64,000 nt of DNA from Ruegeria intermedia (GCF_900129345.1 NZ_FQVK01000019.1:17895-81894); one strand, 5' to 3'; numbered from the stretch's first letter, positions 1 through 8,652 are shown. The notes: generated by a model not told the origin, from the sequence alone. Numbers and translations: made by a program.

Positions 1-919
1 TCTCGCCGAACGATCCTCGGATCTCGGTCGAGCCGTTCAGCACGAGTCGTCCGCGCATCCGCGCCGTGGTGCTGGAATTGACCTTGTAGAGCAGCGTGGC
101 GCCGAAGAGGTAGGTGCCGGCAACCGGTGCGACGAAGCGATTGTTGCCGGCATCGAATGCGCCCTGATCGTTATAGTCGGTGTTGTTGATGCCGATCTTC
201 GTCCAGGTGTCGACAGCGACATAATTGTCGTAGTTCGTATACGCCTTGAAGCGCGGCAGCCGAGGCTGATCGACGATCCCGCTCGTGTTGTCGACAATGA
301 AACCGTCGAAGAAGGTGCTGCCATCGGTCGAGACAGCGAGGCGAAAGCCGTCTGAGCCAAAAAGACCGAGTAGCGCCTTGGTCGTGAAACCTGTCTGCAG
401 CGAGAGGCCGAGGTCGTCACCGGCCGCCTCCTTGTTCATCGTGTAGAACAGATTGCCGGTGCCGCCCTCGGCCTTGGGTCTAGCCGTCCAAAGCGCGGCG
501 TTCAGCTTGGCCGAGAACGGGTTCGACGCATCCGCGGTCGTGCCGAGCCCCAGCAGCGCCATGTTCTGCAGCGCGTCCGGGGTCGTGCCGACCCAACCGG
601 CGCCATCGTGGACAAGCAACAAACCTTCGTCCTCGACCCAAGCCCGCCAGCCGATCCGCGGCGGAAGCCGCAGCCACGCGCCGTCCGTCCAGAGCGCGAC
701 GTTCAGGTCCCAGCCGGCCCAGTCGCCACTCGCACCCGAGGCGACGATGTAGCGGTCGCCGTCGGCGGGGCTTGCGGGCGGCGTGGCCAGGTCGCGGTCG
801 AGGACGGAGAGCTGCACGAGCCCGTCGAGGATCCGCAGCGCCTCGTTGTGGGTGACGTGCTTCTGGGCCTGCGCCGCCAGGATGTAGGGCAGCAGGAGAT
901 GGGTCGTGGCGTCGGACAT
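1..919 (-). CDS. DUF2793 tail protein with C1q-like C-terminal domain (3' end outside window)
   Basis: The open frame reads from an ATG at 919 to the window edge without a stop, so the C-terminus is missing. The first ~110 residues match the DUF2793 pattern found beside GTA-type host-specificity genes (start MSDATTHLLLPYILAAQAQK, then repeated W residues in motifs such as GWRAWVEDEG and VGTTPD). The last ~80 visible residues, with GAFDAGNNRFVAPVAGTYLF, look like a C1q/TNF-like jelly-roll typical of receptor-binding fibre tips. It begins 8 bp after the stop of the TIM-barrel gene and is probably co-transcribed. Likely role: distal tail fibre that recognises the host surface. Family recognition is good; the receptor is unknown. 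Confidence 0.8.
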   Translation of the reverse strand, partial: MSDATTHLLLPYILAAQAQKHVTHNEALRILDGLVQLSVLDRDLATPPASPADGDRYIVASGASGDWAGWDLNVALWTDGAWLRLPPRIGWRAWVEDEGLLLVHDGAGWVGTTPDALQNMALLGLGTTADASNPFSAKLNAALWTARPKAEGGTGNLFYTMNKEAAGDDLGLSLQTGFTTKALLGLFGSDGFRLAVSTDGSTFFDGFIVDNTSGIVDQPRLPRFKAYTNYDNYVAVDTWTKIGINNTDYNDQGAFDAGNNRFVAPVAGTYLFGATLLYKVNSSTTARMRGRLVLNGSTEIRGSFGE

Positions 920-926
920 GGGGTCC

Positions 927-3900
927 TCACAAGGTCAGTGTGACGGTCTTGGGCGCGCCCCGCCCGACGAGGGCGGAGAGCTGGTAGATGCGGATGTCGA
1001 GGCTATCGCCGGGGCCGAGCGGCGCGCCCCAGTCGGCGGTCTGCTGTGCGGCGGTGTAGACCACGCTGGTGGTTGCGGTGCTCAGCACCCGCTTTACGGT
1101 CGTGCCGTCGAGGATCTCGACCTCGTAGGCTTCCATTTCCTCGGCCAGCGGCACCTCGAGCCCGCCCCAGCTGTCGGCCGCGAGTGCGCGGGATCGGCGC
1201 GTCCAGCGAATGGTGAGGTCGCCGGGACTGCGCGCCTTGCGCCACGGCTGCTCGACATGGACGACCGAAAACGGCCGCAGCCCGACGCCCTCGGGCGTAA
1301 AGGCCTGCGCGACATAGGTCTCGTCGCTGACGGGGCGGCTCGCCGGGCCGATGCGCCAGTTCCACGGGATGCCGAGATCAGCCTCGGCGATGGGCAGCGA
1401 TGCGAGGCTGTCGTCGAGCACCATGACCCGCGCGCCGGCGGGCGCCGGATTGCCCATTGCACCCTCGGTGCCGCGCTGGCCGCGGAGGAGCCGGGTGAGA
1501 CGATACCGGCCGGGAGCGATCAGTTCGGCCGCGCCTGCCTGCACGATCTCCCAGACTCCGGGCGCGCTCTCGATGGCCAGCGCGTTGGCGCCGCCGAACA
1601 GGGTCAAGTCGGTGACACTTTCGAGCGTGCCGGTCAGCAAGTCGACCACCAGCGCATTGCCGAGATCGAAGCGCGACGTCGGCCCGGCGTAGAAGTCCGA
1701 GATCAGCGTGCCGATCCGGGCGCGCGCGCCGAACGTGGTCAGCAGCTCGAAGCCATCGGTCGAGGGGCTGCGGAACACCGCCATCTCACCCGGCCAGGGA
1801 ACCGCGTGCGCGGCGACCAGCGGTCGATGCGCGGGCTGGTCCTCAGTCAGCTGCGGCAGGTCCATCAGCACCGCATCCGGCGCGCCGAACACCACGGCGC
1901 GCGTCAGCGACGCCGCGCGGGGATCGCCGGGCGGCAGATCGTAGGTCGCCCGGTCCTGGCGCACCGCTTCGACGCCACGCGCCTCGGCGTCGGCGATGGA
2001 GACGAGCCGCAGATCGATCAGCCTCCCGTCATGCGCGAGCCGGATCGCATCGGCCGGGTCAAGCGCGAGGCGCGAGGGCGGCAGACGAAACGCCGCGGTC
2101 TCGCGCCCCACCCACGCCTCCATCAGGGCGCGGCGGCAGCGGCGTTCGGCCTCCTCGGGCGGCACGGCCATCGGGAAGGACTCGGACGCGATGCGCGTCG
2201 TGTCCACCGTGATGCGCCGGGCCTCGACGAGGGCCGCGTCGTAATCCTCATCGGCCCGCGCGATCTGCCACTTCAGCGCCTGCGGCAGTTCGGTTTCCTG
2301 GCCGCGCGTCAGCTCCAGCACGTCGCCTTCGCGAGCGGCCACGAGATCGTCGGGCGCGAGGGTCGCGACGGAGGCCCGGCCGCGCATGACGAAACGGATC
2401 ACCCCCTCGGTCTCGACCGCGTCGAAGCCGAAATGCCGCGACAGCGTGGTGATCGAGGCGCGCGGGCTTTCCAGCGCCGTGATGGCGTAGCCCTCGACCG
2501 CTCCCCAGAGGCCCGTGACGTCGATGCGACCCTCGGGCAACCCGGCGCGCAGGCAGAGGTGCCGGACTAGCGCGACCAGCGACACCGACCCGAGGCGGCC
2601 GGTCAGCCAATGGCCGAGGCGCCAGTTGGGGCCATCGGTCCAGACATCGGTCAGTTCGGGGAAAAACGGATACGGCCGCGCGTCCCAGGTCCAGGCGGCG
2701 CATTCAGGGACGTGCACCATCCGACCGCCGTAGACCGACGAAACCGGGTTGTTCGCCGCATCGCCCCAGAACAGGTAGGTCGCCTCGAGATAGGCGCGCT
2801 GGATGGCGTCGTCCCGCCAGCCCCGCGAGAAATACGGCGTGAAGCTTTCGGAGGACTTCGGATCGAAGAACACGTTCGGCTGGTTGGTGCCCCGGTCGAT
2901 GGCGGGGCAGCCGAGTTCGGTGAACCGGATCGGCTTCGACTGCGGGACCCATGCCGTCGGCGTCGCGCTCTCCACCCCGCCCGGGCGGTCGTAATGCTGG
3001 TTCGACCACCAGGCGCGCAGATCCTTGTAGCGGAAGACCCACGGCTTTCCCGCTGCACCATCGGTGATCGGCGTTCGCACCTGAGCCGACCGATCGGCGG
3101 CGCTGGCGTAGAACCAGTCGAAGCCTTCGCCACCCGCGATGTTCGCCTGCAGATACGCCCGATCGTAGATCGCGGGCCAGCTATCGGCGGCGTCGAGATG
3201 GTCGAACCCGTCCCGCCAGTCCGACAGCGGCATGTAGTTGTCGATCCCGACAAAATCGATCTCCGGATCGGCCCAGAGCGGATCGAGGTGAAAGAACACG
3301 TCGCCGCTGCCATCGCTCGGCTGGTGCCCGAAATATTCCGACCAGTCGGCAGCGTAGCCAATCTTCGTTCCAGTGCCCAGAATGGACCGGACATCAGCTG
3401 CCAGATCCCGATAGGCCTGCACGGCCGGATAGGTGGATACGCCCGAGCGGATGGTGGTGAGCCCCGGCATTTCCGAGCCGATCAGGAAGGCGTCCACACC
3501 GCCTGCGGCGGCGCAGAGATGGGCATAGTGCAGCACCATCCGCCGCAGGCCCCAATCGCCCGATGGGCCGGTCCAGACGACCGATTGGCCCGAGACGCTG
3601 AAATTCGCTGGCGTCGCCGTACCGAAAAGCGCCGAAACCTGTGCCGCGCCGGCGGCGGTCTTGTCGACCGATCCCACATAACCCGCTGCGGGGGAACAGG
3701 TGATCCGCCCCCGCCAGGGGAATGCGGGCTGGCCGGTCTCGGCAGCATTGTCGGAATACGGGTTCGGCAGCGCGTTGCCGGGCGGCACGTCCATCAGGAT
3801 GAACGGATAGAAAGTCACGCGAAGCCCGCGCGCCTTCATCTCCTGGATCGCCTGCACCACCGCGAAGTCGGACGGCGTCCCACCATAGACCGGGCGGTCC

Positions 3901-4892
3901 TCGTCGTCGCGGCTGACGAGGAAGGCATTGGCGCGGCTGACGCCATTGACCGACCAGCTGGTGGGCGTGGTCGACTTGGCGGACACCTCGACGCCGGGCC
4001 GCACCTTGCAGGATCCCGCACGCAGATCGTCGCCGAACCAGGCCACGACGAGGCTGACGCTTGTCACAGCCGGGGCCATCGCCTGCAGCCGGTCCAGCGC
4101 CTCGACCATGTCGGTGGAGTCGGCCAGCGCATTCAGGTTCTCGGGCACCGTCGCGCCGCCATCGGTCTTGCGGATCGCCTGCGTCGCATAGGTGAACTCG
4201 CCCGAGGCCGGGATCATGGTGACAGCGCGGGTCAGCCCCTCGGCGGTGTCGGGGTCAGCCAGCGGCCGGAACACCTCGAAGGACAGCTGCGGCAGGCGGT
4301 TGCCATAGGTCGAGAGCGCCAGTTCCTCGAAGACCACATAGGCGGTGCCGCGATATGCGGGCGTGCTGGCCGCGCCCATCCTGGCCGCGATGAACGGGTC
4401 CGCCGTCTGCGCCTCGTCGCCGGGATACCAGCGCCAGGTGACCCCGGAGAGGTCCATCGGCTTGCCGTCGGCCCAGATGCGGCCGATGCCGGTGATCGGG
4501 CCCTCGCACAAGGCCACGGCGAAACTGGCGTAGTAGAGATACTCGGTGGTCTTGACCTTGCCGCCCCCGCCACCCTTGCCGCCGCCCTGCGTGGTGGTCA
4601 TCGTCTCCTCGCGGAAATCGGTCGCCCAGATGATGTTGCCGCCCATCCGCATGCGCCCATAGAGCCGCGGGATGACCGCGCCCTCGGTGGCCGACGTGAT
4701 GCGCAGCGTGTCGAGCCGCGCGCCCTCGATGCGCTGCGTCGGCGCCAGCGACGAGATGATCCAGCTGTCGACGACAGAGCCGATGGTGGAGCCGATGAAG
4801 CCGCCGATGGTCGCGGCGCTGACGCCGAGGATCGCACCGCCAATCGAACCGCCGATGGCGGCACCGGCAGCGCCGAGAATGAGGGTGGCCAT
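927..4892 (-). CDS. GTA TIM-barrel-type host-specificity / tail tip protein (gp15-like)
   Basis: A 1321-residue protein of the size and layout of the RcGTA gp15 family. It has a glycine/alanine-rich N-terminus (residues 1-45), a long beta-rich region, a central glycoside-hydrolase-like TIM-barrel segment at about 430-740 (for example KIGYAADWSEYFGH and DFVGIDNYMPLSDWRDG), then phage-tail-3-like and C-terminal baseplate domains. The TIM barrel is generally read as a carbohydrate-contacting element of the tail tip. It follows the NlpC/P60 gene by 9 bp, in the conserved GTA order DUF2460, DUF2163, NlpC/P60, TIM barrel. The frame is intact over almost 4 kb, which argues that the prophage is not degraded here. 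Confidence 0.93.
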   Translation of the reverse strand: MATLILGAAGAAIGGSIGGAILGVSAATIGGFIGSTIGSVVDSWIISSLAPTQRIEGARLDTLRITSATEGAVIPRLYGRMRMGGNIIWATDFREETMTTTQGGGKGGGGGKVKTTEYLYYASFAVALCEGPITGIGRIWADGKPMDLSGVTWRWYPGDEAQTADPFIAARMGAASTPAYRGTAYVVFEELALSTYGNRLPQLSFEVFRPLADPDTAEGLTRAVTMIPASGEFTYATQAIRKTDGGATVPENLNALADSTDMVEALDRLQAMAPAVTSVSLVVAWFGDDLRAGSCKVRPGVEVSAKSTTPTSWSVNGVSRANAFLVSRDDEDRPVYGGTPSDFAVVQAIQEMKARGLRVTFYPFILMDVPPGNALPNPYSDNAAETGQPAFPWRGRITCSPAAGYVGSVDKTAAGAAQVSALFGTATPANFSVSGQSVVWTGPSGDWGLRRMVLHYAHLCAAAGGVDAFLIGSEMPGLTTIRSGVSTYPAVQAYRDLAADVRSILGTGTKIGYAADWSEYFGHQPSDGSGDVFFHLDPLWADPEIDFVGIDNYMPLSDWRDGFDHLDAADSWPAIYDRAYLQANIAGGEGFDWFYASAADRSAQVRTPITDGAAGKPWVFRYKDLRAWWSNQHYDRPGGVESATPTAWVPQSKPIRFTELGCPAIDRGTNQPNVFFDPKSSESFTPYFSRGWRDDAIQRAYLEATYLFWGDAANNPVSSVYGGRMVHVPECAAWTWDARPYPFFPELTDVWTDGPNWRLGHWLTGRLGSVSLVALVRHLCLRAGLPEGRIDVTGLWGAVEGYAITALESPRASITTLSRHFGFDAVETEGVIRFVMRGRASVATLAPDDLVAAREGDVLELTRGQETELPQALKWQIARADEDYDAALVEARRITVDTTRIASESFPMAVPPEEAERRCRRALMEAWVGRETAAFRLPPSRLALDPADAIRLAHDGRLIDLRLVSIADAEARGVEAVRQDRATYDLPPGDPRAASLTRAVVFGAPDAVLMDLPQLTEDQPAHRPLVAAHAVPWPGEMAVFRSPSTDGFELLTTFGARARIGTLISDFYAGPTSRFDLGNALVVDLLTGTLESVTDLTLFGGANALAIESAPGVWEIVQAGAAELIAPGRYRLTRLLRGQRGTEGAMGNPAPAGARVMVLDDSLASLPIAEADLGIPWNWRIGPASRPVSDETYVAQAFTPEGVGLRPFSVVHVEQPWRKARSPGDLTIRWTRRSRALAADSWGGLEVPLAEEMEAYEVEILDGTTVKRVLSTATTSVVYTAAQQTADWGAPLGPGDSLDIRIYQLSALVGRGAPKTVTLTL

Positions 4893-4901
4893 GTCGGGGT
4901 C

Positions 4902-5336
4902 TCAGCGTTGCGGGAACAGGAAGGCGAAGGCGATGCGCCGCCGCCAGGCTTGGGTGAGCGGTTCCTCGATCACGCCGAGCCGCTCATAGGCGTGGAGGAA
5001 GCTGTCGGGGCCGGTCAGGATCCCGACATGCTTTGCGATGGCGCGCGGCTTCATCCGGAAGAGGACGAGCGCGCCGGGCCCGGCCTTGGCAGGCGGCACC
5101 TCGATCATCATCCGGCGTGCGCCCTCGGCCAGCACCTCGCGCGGGCCGGTCTCGCCCCAGTCGCGACTGTAGGCCGGGATCGGGAACGGCTCGGGGCCGA
5201 CGACCTCGCGCCAGACGCCGCGGGCGAGCCCGAGGCAATCGCAGCCCACCCCCTTGAGGCTCGCCTGATCGTGGTAGGGCGTTCCCAGCCACGCGCGCGC
5301 CGCCACGATCACCCTGCCATTATCGGCCGGCGTCAC
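4902..5336 (-). CDS. NlpC/P60-family tail peptidase (GTA gp14-like)
   Basis: A 144-residue NlpC/P60 cysteine peptidase of the type carried in tail tips, where it is thought to cut peptidoglycan during DNA entry. The catalytic cysteine is in GCDCLGL (Cys34), the histidine in AKHVGILTG (His103), and His115 in SFLHAYE fits the third polar residue. The length is normal for the family, with no signal peptide, as expected for a virion component. Its start overlaps the stop of the DUF2163 gene by 4 bp, so translation is probably coupled. Confidence 0.92.
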   Translation of the reverse strand: MTPADNGRVIVAARAWLGTPYHDQASLKGVGCDCLGLARGVWREVVGPEPFPIPAYSRDWGETGPREVLAEGARRMMIEVPPAKAGPGALVLFRMKPRAIAKHVGILTGPDSFLHAYERLGVIEEPLTQAWRRRIAFAFLFPQR

Positions 5337-6217
5337 AGCACGCCCCCATCATGCCCGCCATCCTTGGTGGCGTAGCGCAGGATCGTGTCCTGGCCCGGGA
5401 TGTGCGGGAAGCCGCGGAAGTTGGCCGTGTTGGCGAACTTCGCCCCGCAGGTCTCCATGCGCTTGTCGCAGCCCGCGCGGATGATGAAGGCGTCGCTTTC
5501 GGCGATAGACCGCACCGGCGCTTCGAGCAGGGTCAGCACGGCGATGCCGTCCGTGACGTCATGGCCCAACACCTCGGCTTTGCGCCCCGCATTCGCGCCG
5601 CTGGTCCATTCGACCGTCCCGAAGGTGAACCAGCCGGAGGCGAACCCGCCAAGCCCGGAGGCGGTGAAGGCCCGGTCGCGCAGGAGATCGATGACGGCGC
5701 CCGTGCCCTTGAAGGCCGGGTCCTCGAGATCGACGCCGCAGCGCGCATCCCCAAGCGCGGCGTCGCAGGTCGCCTGAAACGTCCGCCCGACCGTCTGGCC
5801 GAGGATATGAGCGAGCGAGCGGACCTCGGCGACGAAGGCAAGCCGCCCGCGCCGGATCTGTCCGATGGCGCCGCGCCGCATCAGCACGCGATGGCTGGTG
5901 TCCGCCCAGTTCACGCGCCAGACCTCCACCTCCGCGTTGTCCCAGCGGCCATCGAGGATGTCGGTCTCGGTAATCCGGTCGGAGGTCAGCACGCCCTCGG
6001 CATCCTGAGCATCGACCGAGAGGTCCGAGCCGGAACGGACCTCGGACGCCGTGAGCCCGCTCTCGGGCTCGAACTCCGTGCCGTCGAAGCTCAGCGTCCT
6101 GTCGTGGTCGGTGAAGCCGAGGGTGACGCCGTCGGCGCGACTGATCCGCCAGCACCAGGCGAGCGTGGTCGTGCCCTCGTCGAGATGGGCCTGCAGGGCG
6201 GGAGCGAGGGTCTTCAT
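5333..6217 (-). CDS. DUF2163 / GTA gp13-like baseplate hub protein
   Basis: 294 residues, matching the DUF2163 family by length and by its C-terminal cysteine motif (RAGCDKRMETCGAKFANTAN followed by FRGFPHIPGQD), which in the GTA gp13 protein carries an iron-sulfur-type ligand set. The N-terminus (HLDEGTTTLAWCWRISRADG) is also typical. It acts in the tail tip/hub. It overlaps the NlpC/P60 gene downstream and a spanin-like gene upstream by 4 bp each. In GTA clusters the preceding gene is DUF2460; here about 1.8 kb of lysis genes separates them. Confidence 0.92.
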   Translation of the reverse strand: MKTLAPALQAHLDEGTTTLAWCWRISRADGVTLGFTDHDRTLSFDGTEFEPESGLTASEVRSGSDLSVDAQDAEGVLTSDRITETDILDGRWDNAEVEVWRVNWADTSHRVLMRRGAIGQIRRGRLAFVAEVRSLAHILGQTVGRTFQATCDAALGDARCGVDLEDPAFKGTGAVIDLLRDRAFTASGLGGFASGWFTFGTVEWTSGANAGRKAEVLGHDVTDGIAVLTLLEAPVRSIAESDAFIIRAGCDKRMETCGAKFANTANFRGFPHIPGQDTILRYATKDGGHDGGVL

Positions 6218-6414
6218 CGGCAGGTTCCCGTCATGCGGTCGTCAAGATCGGCGATCCAGTCCGCCCAGTGCGGCGGCACGGCTGCGACAGTCTCGGCGGG
6301 CGGCCGGGCGAGCCGCGCCTCGGCATAGGAGGCGCAGCCGGCGTCACCAGCGCCCATCGTTGCGGCGCAGCCGGTCAGCAGGATTCCCGGCACCGCGGCC
6401 ATCGCGAACCGCAT
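6214..6414 (-). CDS. Rz1-like outer-membrane spanin lipoprotein
   Basis: 66 residues starting MRFAMAAVPGILLTGCAA. This is a short signal sequence ending in an LTGC lipobox, so the mature N-terminus would be a lipidated cysteine at about residue 16. The remainder is alanine/proline-rich. It starts inside the Rz-like gene in another frame (71-bp overlap), the nested arrangement of Rz/Rz1 spanin pairs. Predicted role: outer-membrane half of the spanin that disrupts the outer membrane at the end of lysis. Sequence identity to named spanins cannot be claimed; the call rests on the lipobox, size and nesting. Confidence 0.7.
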   Translation of the reverse strand: MRFAMAAVPGILLTGCAATMGAGDAGCASYAEARLARPPAETVAAVPPHWADWIADLDDRMTGTCR

Positions 6415-6577
6415 CCCGCCCGCGCTCGATACGCTTGTTCTTGTCTTCCATCGCATCGCGTTCCGCCTCCCGTTTGCCCATGCGTTCACCTTCCGCACGC
6501 CCCCAGACCCGTCCGAGGACGACGCCGCCGACCGCGCCCAGAGCTGCGACCAGCCAGATCAGGAGATCAGCCATCAT
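6344..6577 (-). CDS. Rz-like inner-membrane spanin
   Basis: 77 residues: an N-terminal membrane segment (MADLLIWLVAALGAVGGVVL) followed by a highly charged, probably coiled-coil stretch rich in Arg, Glu and Lys up to about residue 60. This is the type-II signal-anchor plus periplasmic helix layout of Rz-type i-spanins, though shorter than lambda Rz. Two adjacent ATGs (6577 and 6574) are possible starts. The Rz1-like lipoprotein gene begins within it in a different frame. Predicted to bridge to that lipoprotein across the periplasm. Confidence 0.65.
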   Translation of the reverse strand: MMADLLIWLVAALGAVGGVVLGRVWGRAEGERMGKREAERDAMEDKNKRIERGRDAVRDGRGAGNPADRLRRNDGRW

Positions 6578-6668
6578 CCCGCTCCCCGCGCGCGGCGGCG
6601 ACGCAGAGGGCTGCGACGAAGACGCCGAGGCAGCCGCCCACGACCAGACCTGCGAGGAACTCAAGCAT
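6567..6668 (-). CDS. Tiny single-span membrane protein (DUF3789-like)
   Basis: A 33-residue frame starting MLEFLAGLVVGGCLGVFVAA and ending in a charged GERDDG tail, read by eye. The glycine-rich hydrophobic segment followed by an acidic tail resembles the very short DUF3789 phage proteins. It overlaps the genes on either side by 11 and 8 bp, which is consistent with translational coupling inside the lysis cassette. It could be a holin accessory or antiholin; that role is only inferred from position. Confidence 0.55.
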   Translation of the reverse strand: MLEFLAGLVVGGCLGVFVAALCVAAARGERDDG

Positions 6669-6891
6669 CGCCGCGGAACCCGCGCTCGATCCGGTCGCGC
6701 AGGCCAATGAGGCCGAGACCGAGGAACATCAGCCCGGCCGGCGAGGCATCGCCCGAGCCGGCGAGCAGCGCGACGAGCCGGGACACTTCCCCGAGCGGCC
6801 CGGTGGCGGGCAGCGCGAGGGAGGCGATGCCGGTGAGCATGGCGAGCAGGCCCGCCCACCACGTCATGGAGTTGGGTCGAACGTAGCGCAT
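6661..6891 (-). CDS. Small membrane protein of the lysis cassette
   Basis: 76 residues with two hydrophobic segments (about 10-30, WWAGLLAMLTGIASLALPA, and about 52-66, AGLMFLGLGLIGL) and a basic C-terminus (RDRIERGF). It starts 5 bp after the endolysin stop and overlaps the next tiny membrane gene. Size, topology and position suit a second holin or antiholin, but no family is recognised with confidence. Confidence 0.6.
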   Translation of the reverse strand: MRYVRPNSMTWWAGLLAMLTGIASLALPATGPLGEVSRLVALLAGSGDASPAGLMFLGLGLIGLRDRIERGFRGDA

Positions 6892-6896
6892 GGGGA

Positions 6897-7553
6897 TCAG
6901 GCCCTCCGGATCAGGGTGGAGAAGACGGCGGCCAGCCGGGCGAGCCAGCCGGTCGGCGCATTTGGTGCAGGCTCGAGGACCGGCGGCGACGGCGACGGCC
7001 CGCGAGCCAAGGCCAGAGCCTCATCCTCGGTCAGGCGACGGATCGGCCGCGAGAACTCCACCCGGCCCATGCGATCCACGGACCAGACCGGGATGGTTCC
7101 GCCGGGATAGCGGCCATGGCGGAACAGGTCGCGCTCGGCCTCCCGGCGCGGAATGATCGAGGCCGGTCGCCGCCAGTTCAGAAACGCGTCGGCGGCTGCA
7201 TCGCGATTGCCGGCGTTGAGGTGCCGGGTCAGCGCAGCCTTGGCGATGCCGCCGGTGTTGTAGTGAAAGCTGACCAGCGCATCGAACTCGTGCGGTGCAA
7301 GCGGCACCTTCACGGCGCGCAGGACGGCGGCCTCGTAACGCGCGAGGTCGGCCCGGAAGACCCGGAACGCCTCCCGGATCCCGGCGTCGAGATCGGCGGG
7401 CATGCCGCGCGGCATGGTGGCGGGATCGGGCGGCCCGGCCGCGGCCGTGTGGCCGATGCCGAAGGTCCAGACCTGTTTCACATCGAGATAGGGCCCGGGC
7501 ACGAGTCCTTCGTGCCGGACGAGGGCCAGCAGGCCCCGGTCGGTCATGTGCAT
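6897..7553 (-). CDS. Endolysin, GH24-type lysozyme (muramidase)
   Basis: 218 residues. The N-terminal ~150 form a T4-type lysozyme: Glu15 in RHEGLVPGPYLD, Asp24 nine residues later and Thr30 in WTFGIGHT reproduce the E/D/T catalytic spacing. FDALVSFHYNTG (about 97-108) and the ENRRxAE-like NWRRP..IIPRREAE are also typical. It cleaves the glycan backbone of peptidoglycan at lysis. There is no clear N-terminal signal, but the C-terminal ~50 residues add a proline-rich linker and an amphipathic/hydrophobic end (TGWLARLAAVFSTLIRRA) that could associate with membrane. It lies among small membrane genes in a lysis cassette. Confidence 0.9.
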   Translation of the reverse strand: MHMTDRGLLALVRHEGLVPGPYLDVKQVWTFGIGHTAAAGPPDPATMPRGMPADLDAGIREAFRVFRADLARYEAAVLRAVKVPLAPHEFDALVSFHYNTGGIAKAALTRHLNAGNRDAAADAFLNWRRPASIIPRREAERDLFRHGRYPGGTIPVWSVDRMGRVEFSRPIRRLTEDEALALARGPSPSPPVLEPAPNAPTGWLARLAAVFSTLIRRA

Positions 7554-7557
7554 GGGA

Positions 7558-7689
7558 TTACCGGAGAAGAGAGAGGACGAGGATCAGCGCCGCGACGGCG
7601 AGGCCGATGCGCAGGCGGTGGGTGAAGGCGTCGCGCGGGTCGTCGGTCAGCCGGCGAAGGCCACGCAGAACACGGACGAGCTCAGTCAT
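7558..7689 (-). CDS. Small 43-residue membrane protein in lysis cassette
   Basis: A short frame from ATG 7689 to TAA 7558: a basic N-terminal half (MTELVRVLRGLRRL) followed by one hydrophobic helix (IGLAVAALILVLSLL). It overlaps the end of the holin-like gene by 8 bp and ends 4 bp before the endolysin start, so it sits tightly in the cassette. Its size and topology suit an accessory holin/antiholin; function not established. Confidence 0.5.
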   Translation of the reverse strand: MTELVRVLRGLRRLTDDPRDAFTHRLRIGLAVAALILVLSLLR

Positions 7690-8029
7690 CGCCGCCCTCC
7701 CGCGCATCGCGCAGACGGGCGAGCACCAGCTCGATCACCGCCGGGCCGAAGACGCCGACCAGGTAGGCGGCCGACCCCGCGGCACCGCCCGCCGGGATCG
7801 CTTGCGGCGGCAGGCCGAGCCACGAGGTGATGACAGCCATCGAGAGGCTGCCCATCCCGGCCGCGATCAGCCCGCCCAAAAGGATGTGACGCAGCGCATC
7901 GCGCAGGCGCATCTTCGTGGTCAGCGCGTTCGTCGCCCCGCCAAGCGCGCCCCAGGCCGCGAGGATCACGGCCGTCGAGGTGGCAAGCTCGCGCAGCACG
8001 GCATCGAGGAAGCTGCCAGTGTCGTTCAT
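7682..8029 (-). CDS. Holin-like membrane protein
   Basis: 115 residues with three probable membrane helices (about 15-33 TAVILAAWGALGGA; 47-68 HILLGGLIAAGMGSLSMAVI; 82-103 GSAAYLVGVFGPAVIEL) and a charged C-terminus (RLRDAREGGDD), the layout of class I phage holins. It overlaps the DUF2460 stop by 4 bp upstream and precedes the endolysin with only one tiny gene between. Predicted to permeabilise the inner membrane for the endolysin. Confidence 0.72.
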   Translation of the reverse strand: MNDTGSFLDAVLRELATSTAVILAAWGALGGATNALTTKMRLRDALRHILLGGLIAAGMGSLSMAVITSWLGLPPQAIPAGGAAGSAAYLVGVFGPAVIELVLARLRDAREGGDD

Positions 8030-8652
8030 CGCCGGATCTCCAGGAGCGGGATGGAGGTGATCGAGCCGAGCCGCTCGAGATCGAGCGTCACGTCGAGCGC
8101 GTCGGTGTCGAAGCGGACGGCCACGTCGAACTCGAAGCCCGCGGTGACGGCGACGCCCGTGGCGGGAGCCGTGTCGAAGGTCACGACGCCGGTGGTCGTG
8201 TCGATGGACCACCCATCCAGTTGCTCCGCGCCGTCAAGCGCGACACGCACCGTGCCGGCGACCGGCTTGGTGATCGTCCGCACCCATGTCTGGCTGCCCG
8301 AGGCATAGCGCTTGACCAGCTGAAACGCCGTTGTCACCCCATCGCCGGTGCCGATCGCCTGGTCGGTCGGTGCAGGCGTGCCCGACGGCAGGCAGGACTT
8401 GTAATCGGCCCAATCCTTGAAGCGGAAGCCGTAGAGCCGCCCGTTGCGCGCCTCGAAGAAGGCGATGACGGCGGCGAGTTCGTCGGCGCGGCGAATGCCA
8501 TAGGCCACATCGTAGCGCCGTCGCGAGTTGGCCCAGCTGGCATTCCTCTCCTCGTCGCCGGAGGCGAGCTCGACGATCTGCGTGCGCCGCTCCGGCCCGC
8601 CGCGCGCACCCCGGCTGATGTTGTCGGGAAACCGGACCTCGTGAAACGCCAT
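8026..8652 (-). CDS. DUF2460 / GTA gp12-like distal tail protein
   Basis: 208 residues starting MAFHEVRFPDNISRGARGG, the signature opening of the DUF2460 (TIGR02217) family, with GFRFKDWADYKS near residue 85 and a C-terminal LERLGSITSIPLLEIR. In gene transfer agents this is the distal tail protein joining tube and baseplate. The ATG at 8652 fits the family; about 60 bp separate it from the tape-measure stop. It is cut off from its usual neighbour DUF2163 by the lysis cassette. Confidence 0.93.
   Translation of the reverse strand: MAFHEVRFPDNISRGARGGPERRTQIVELASGDEERNASWANSRRRYDVAYGIRRADELAAVIAFFEARNGRLYGFRFKDWADYKSCLPSGTPAPTDQAIGTGDGVTTAFQLVKRYASGSQTWVRTITKPVAGTVRVALDGAEQLDGWSIDTTTGVVTFDTAPATGVAVTAGFEFDVAVRFDTDALDVTLDLERLGSITSIPLLEIRR

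Noticed and set aside
2610..5375. 921-codon open frame on the plus strand opposite the TIM-barrel and NlpC/P60 genes
   Set aside because: It mirrors the codon pattern of well-recognised minus-strand genes, its product is Arg/Gly/His-rich without domains, and the opposite genes have clear families.
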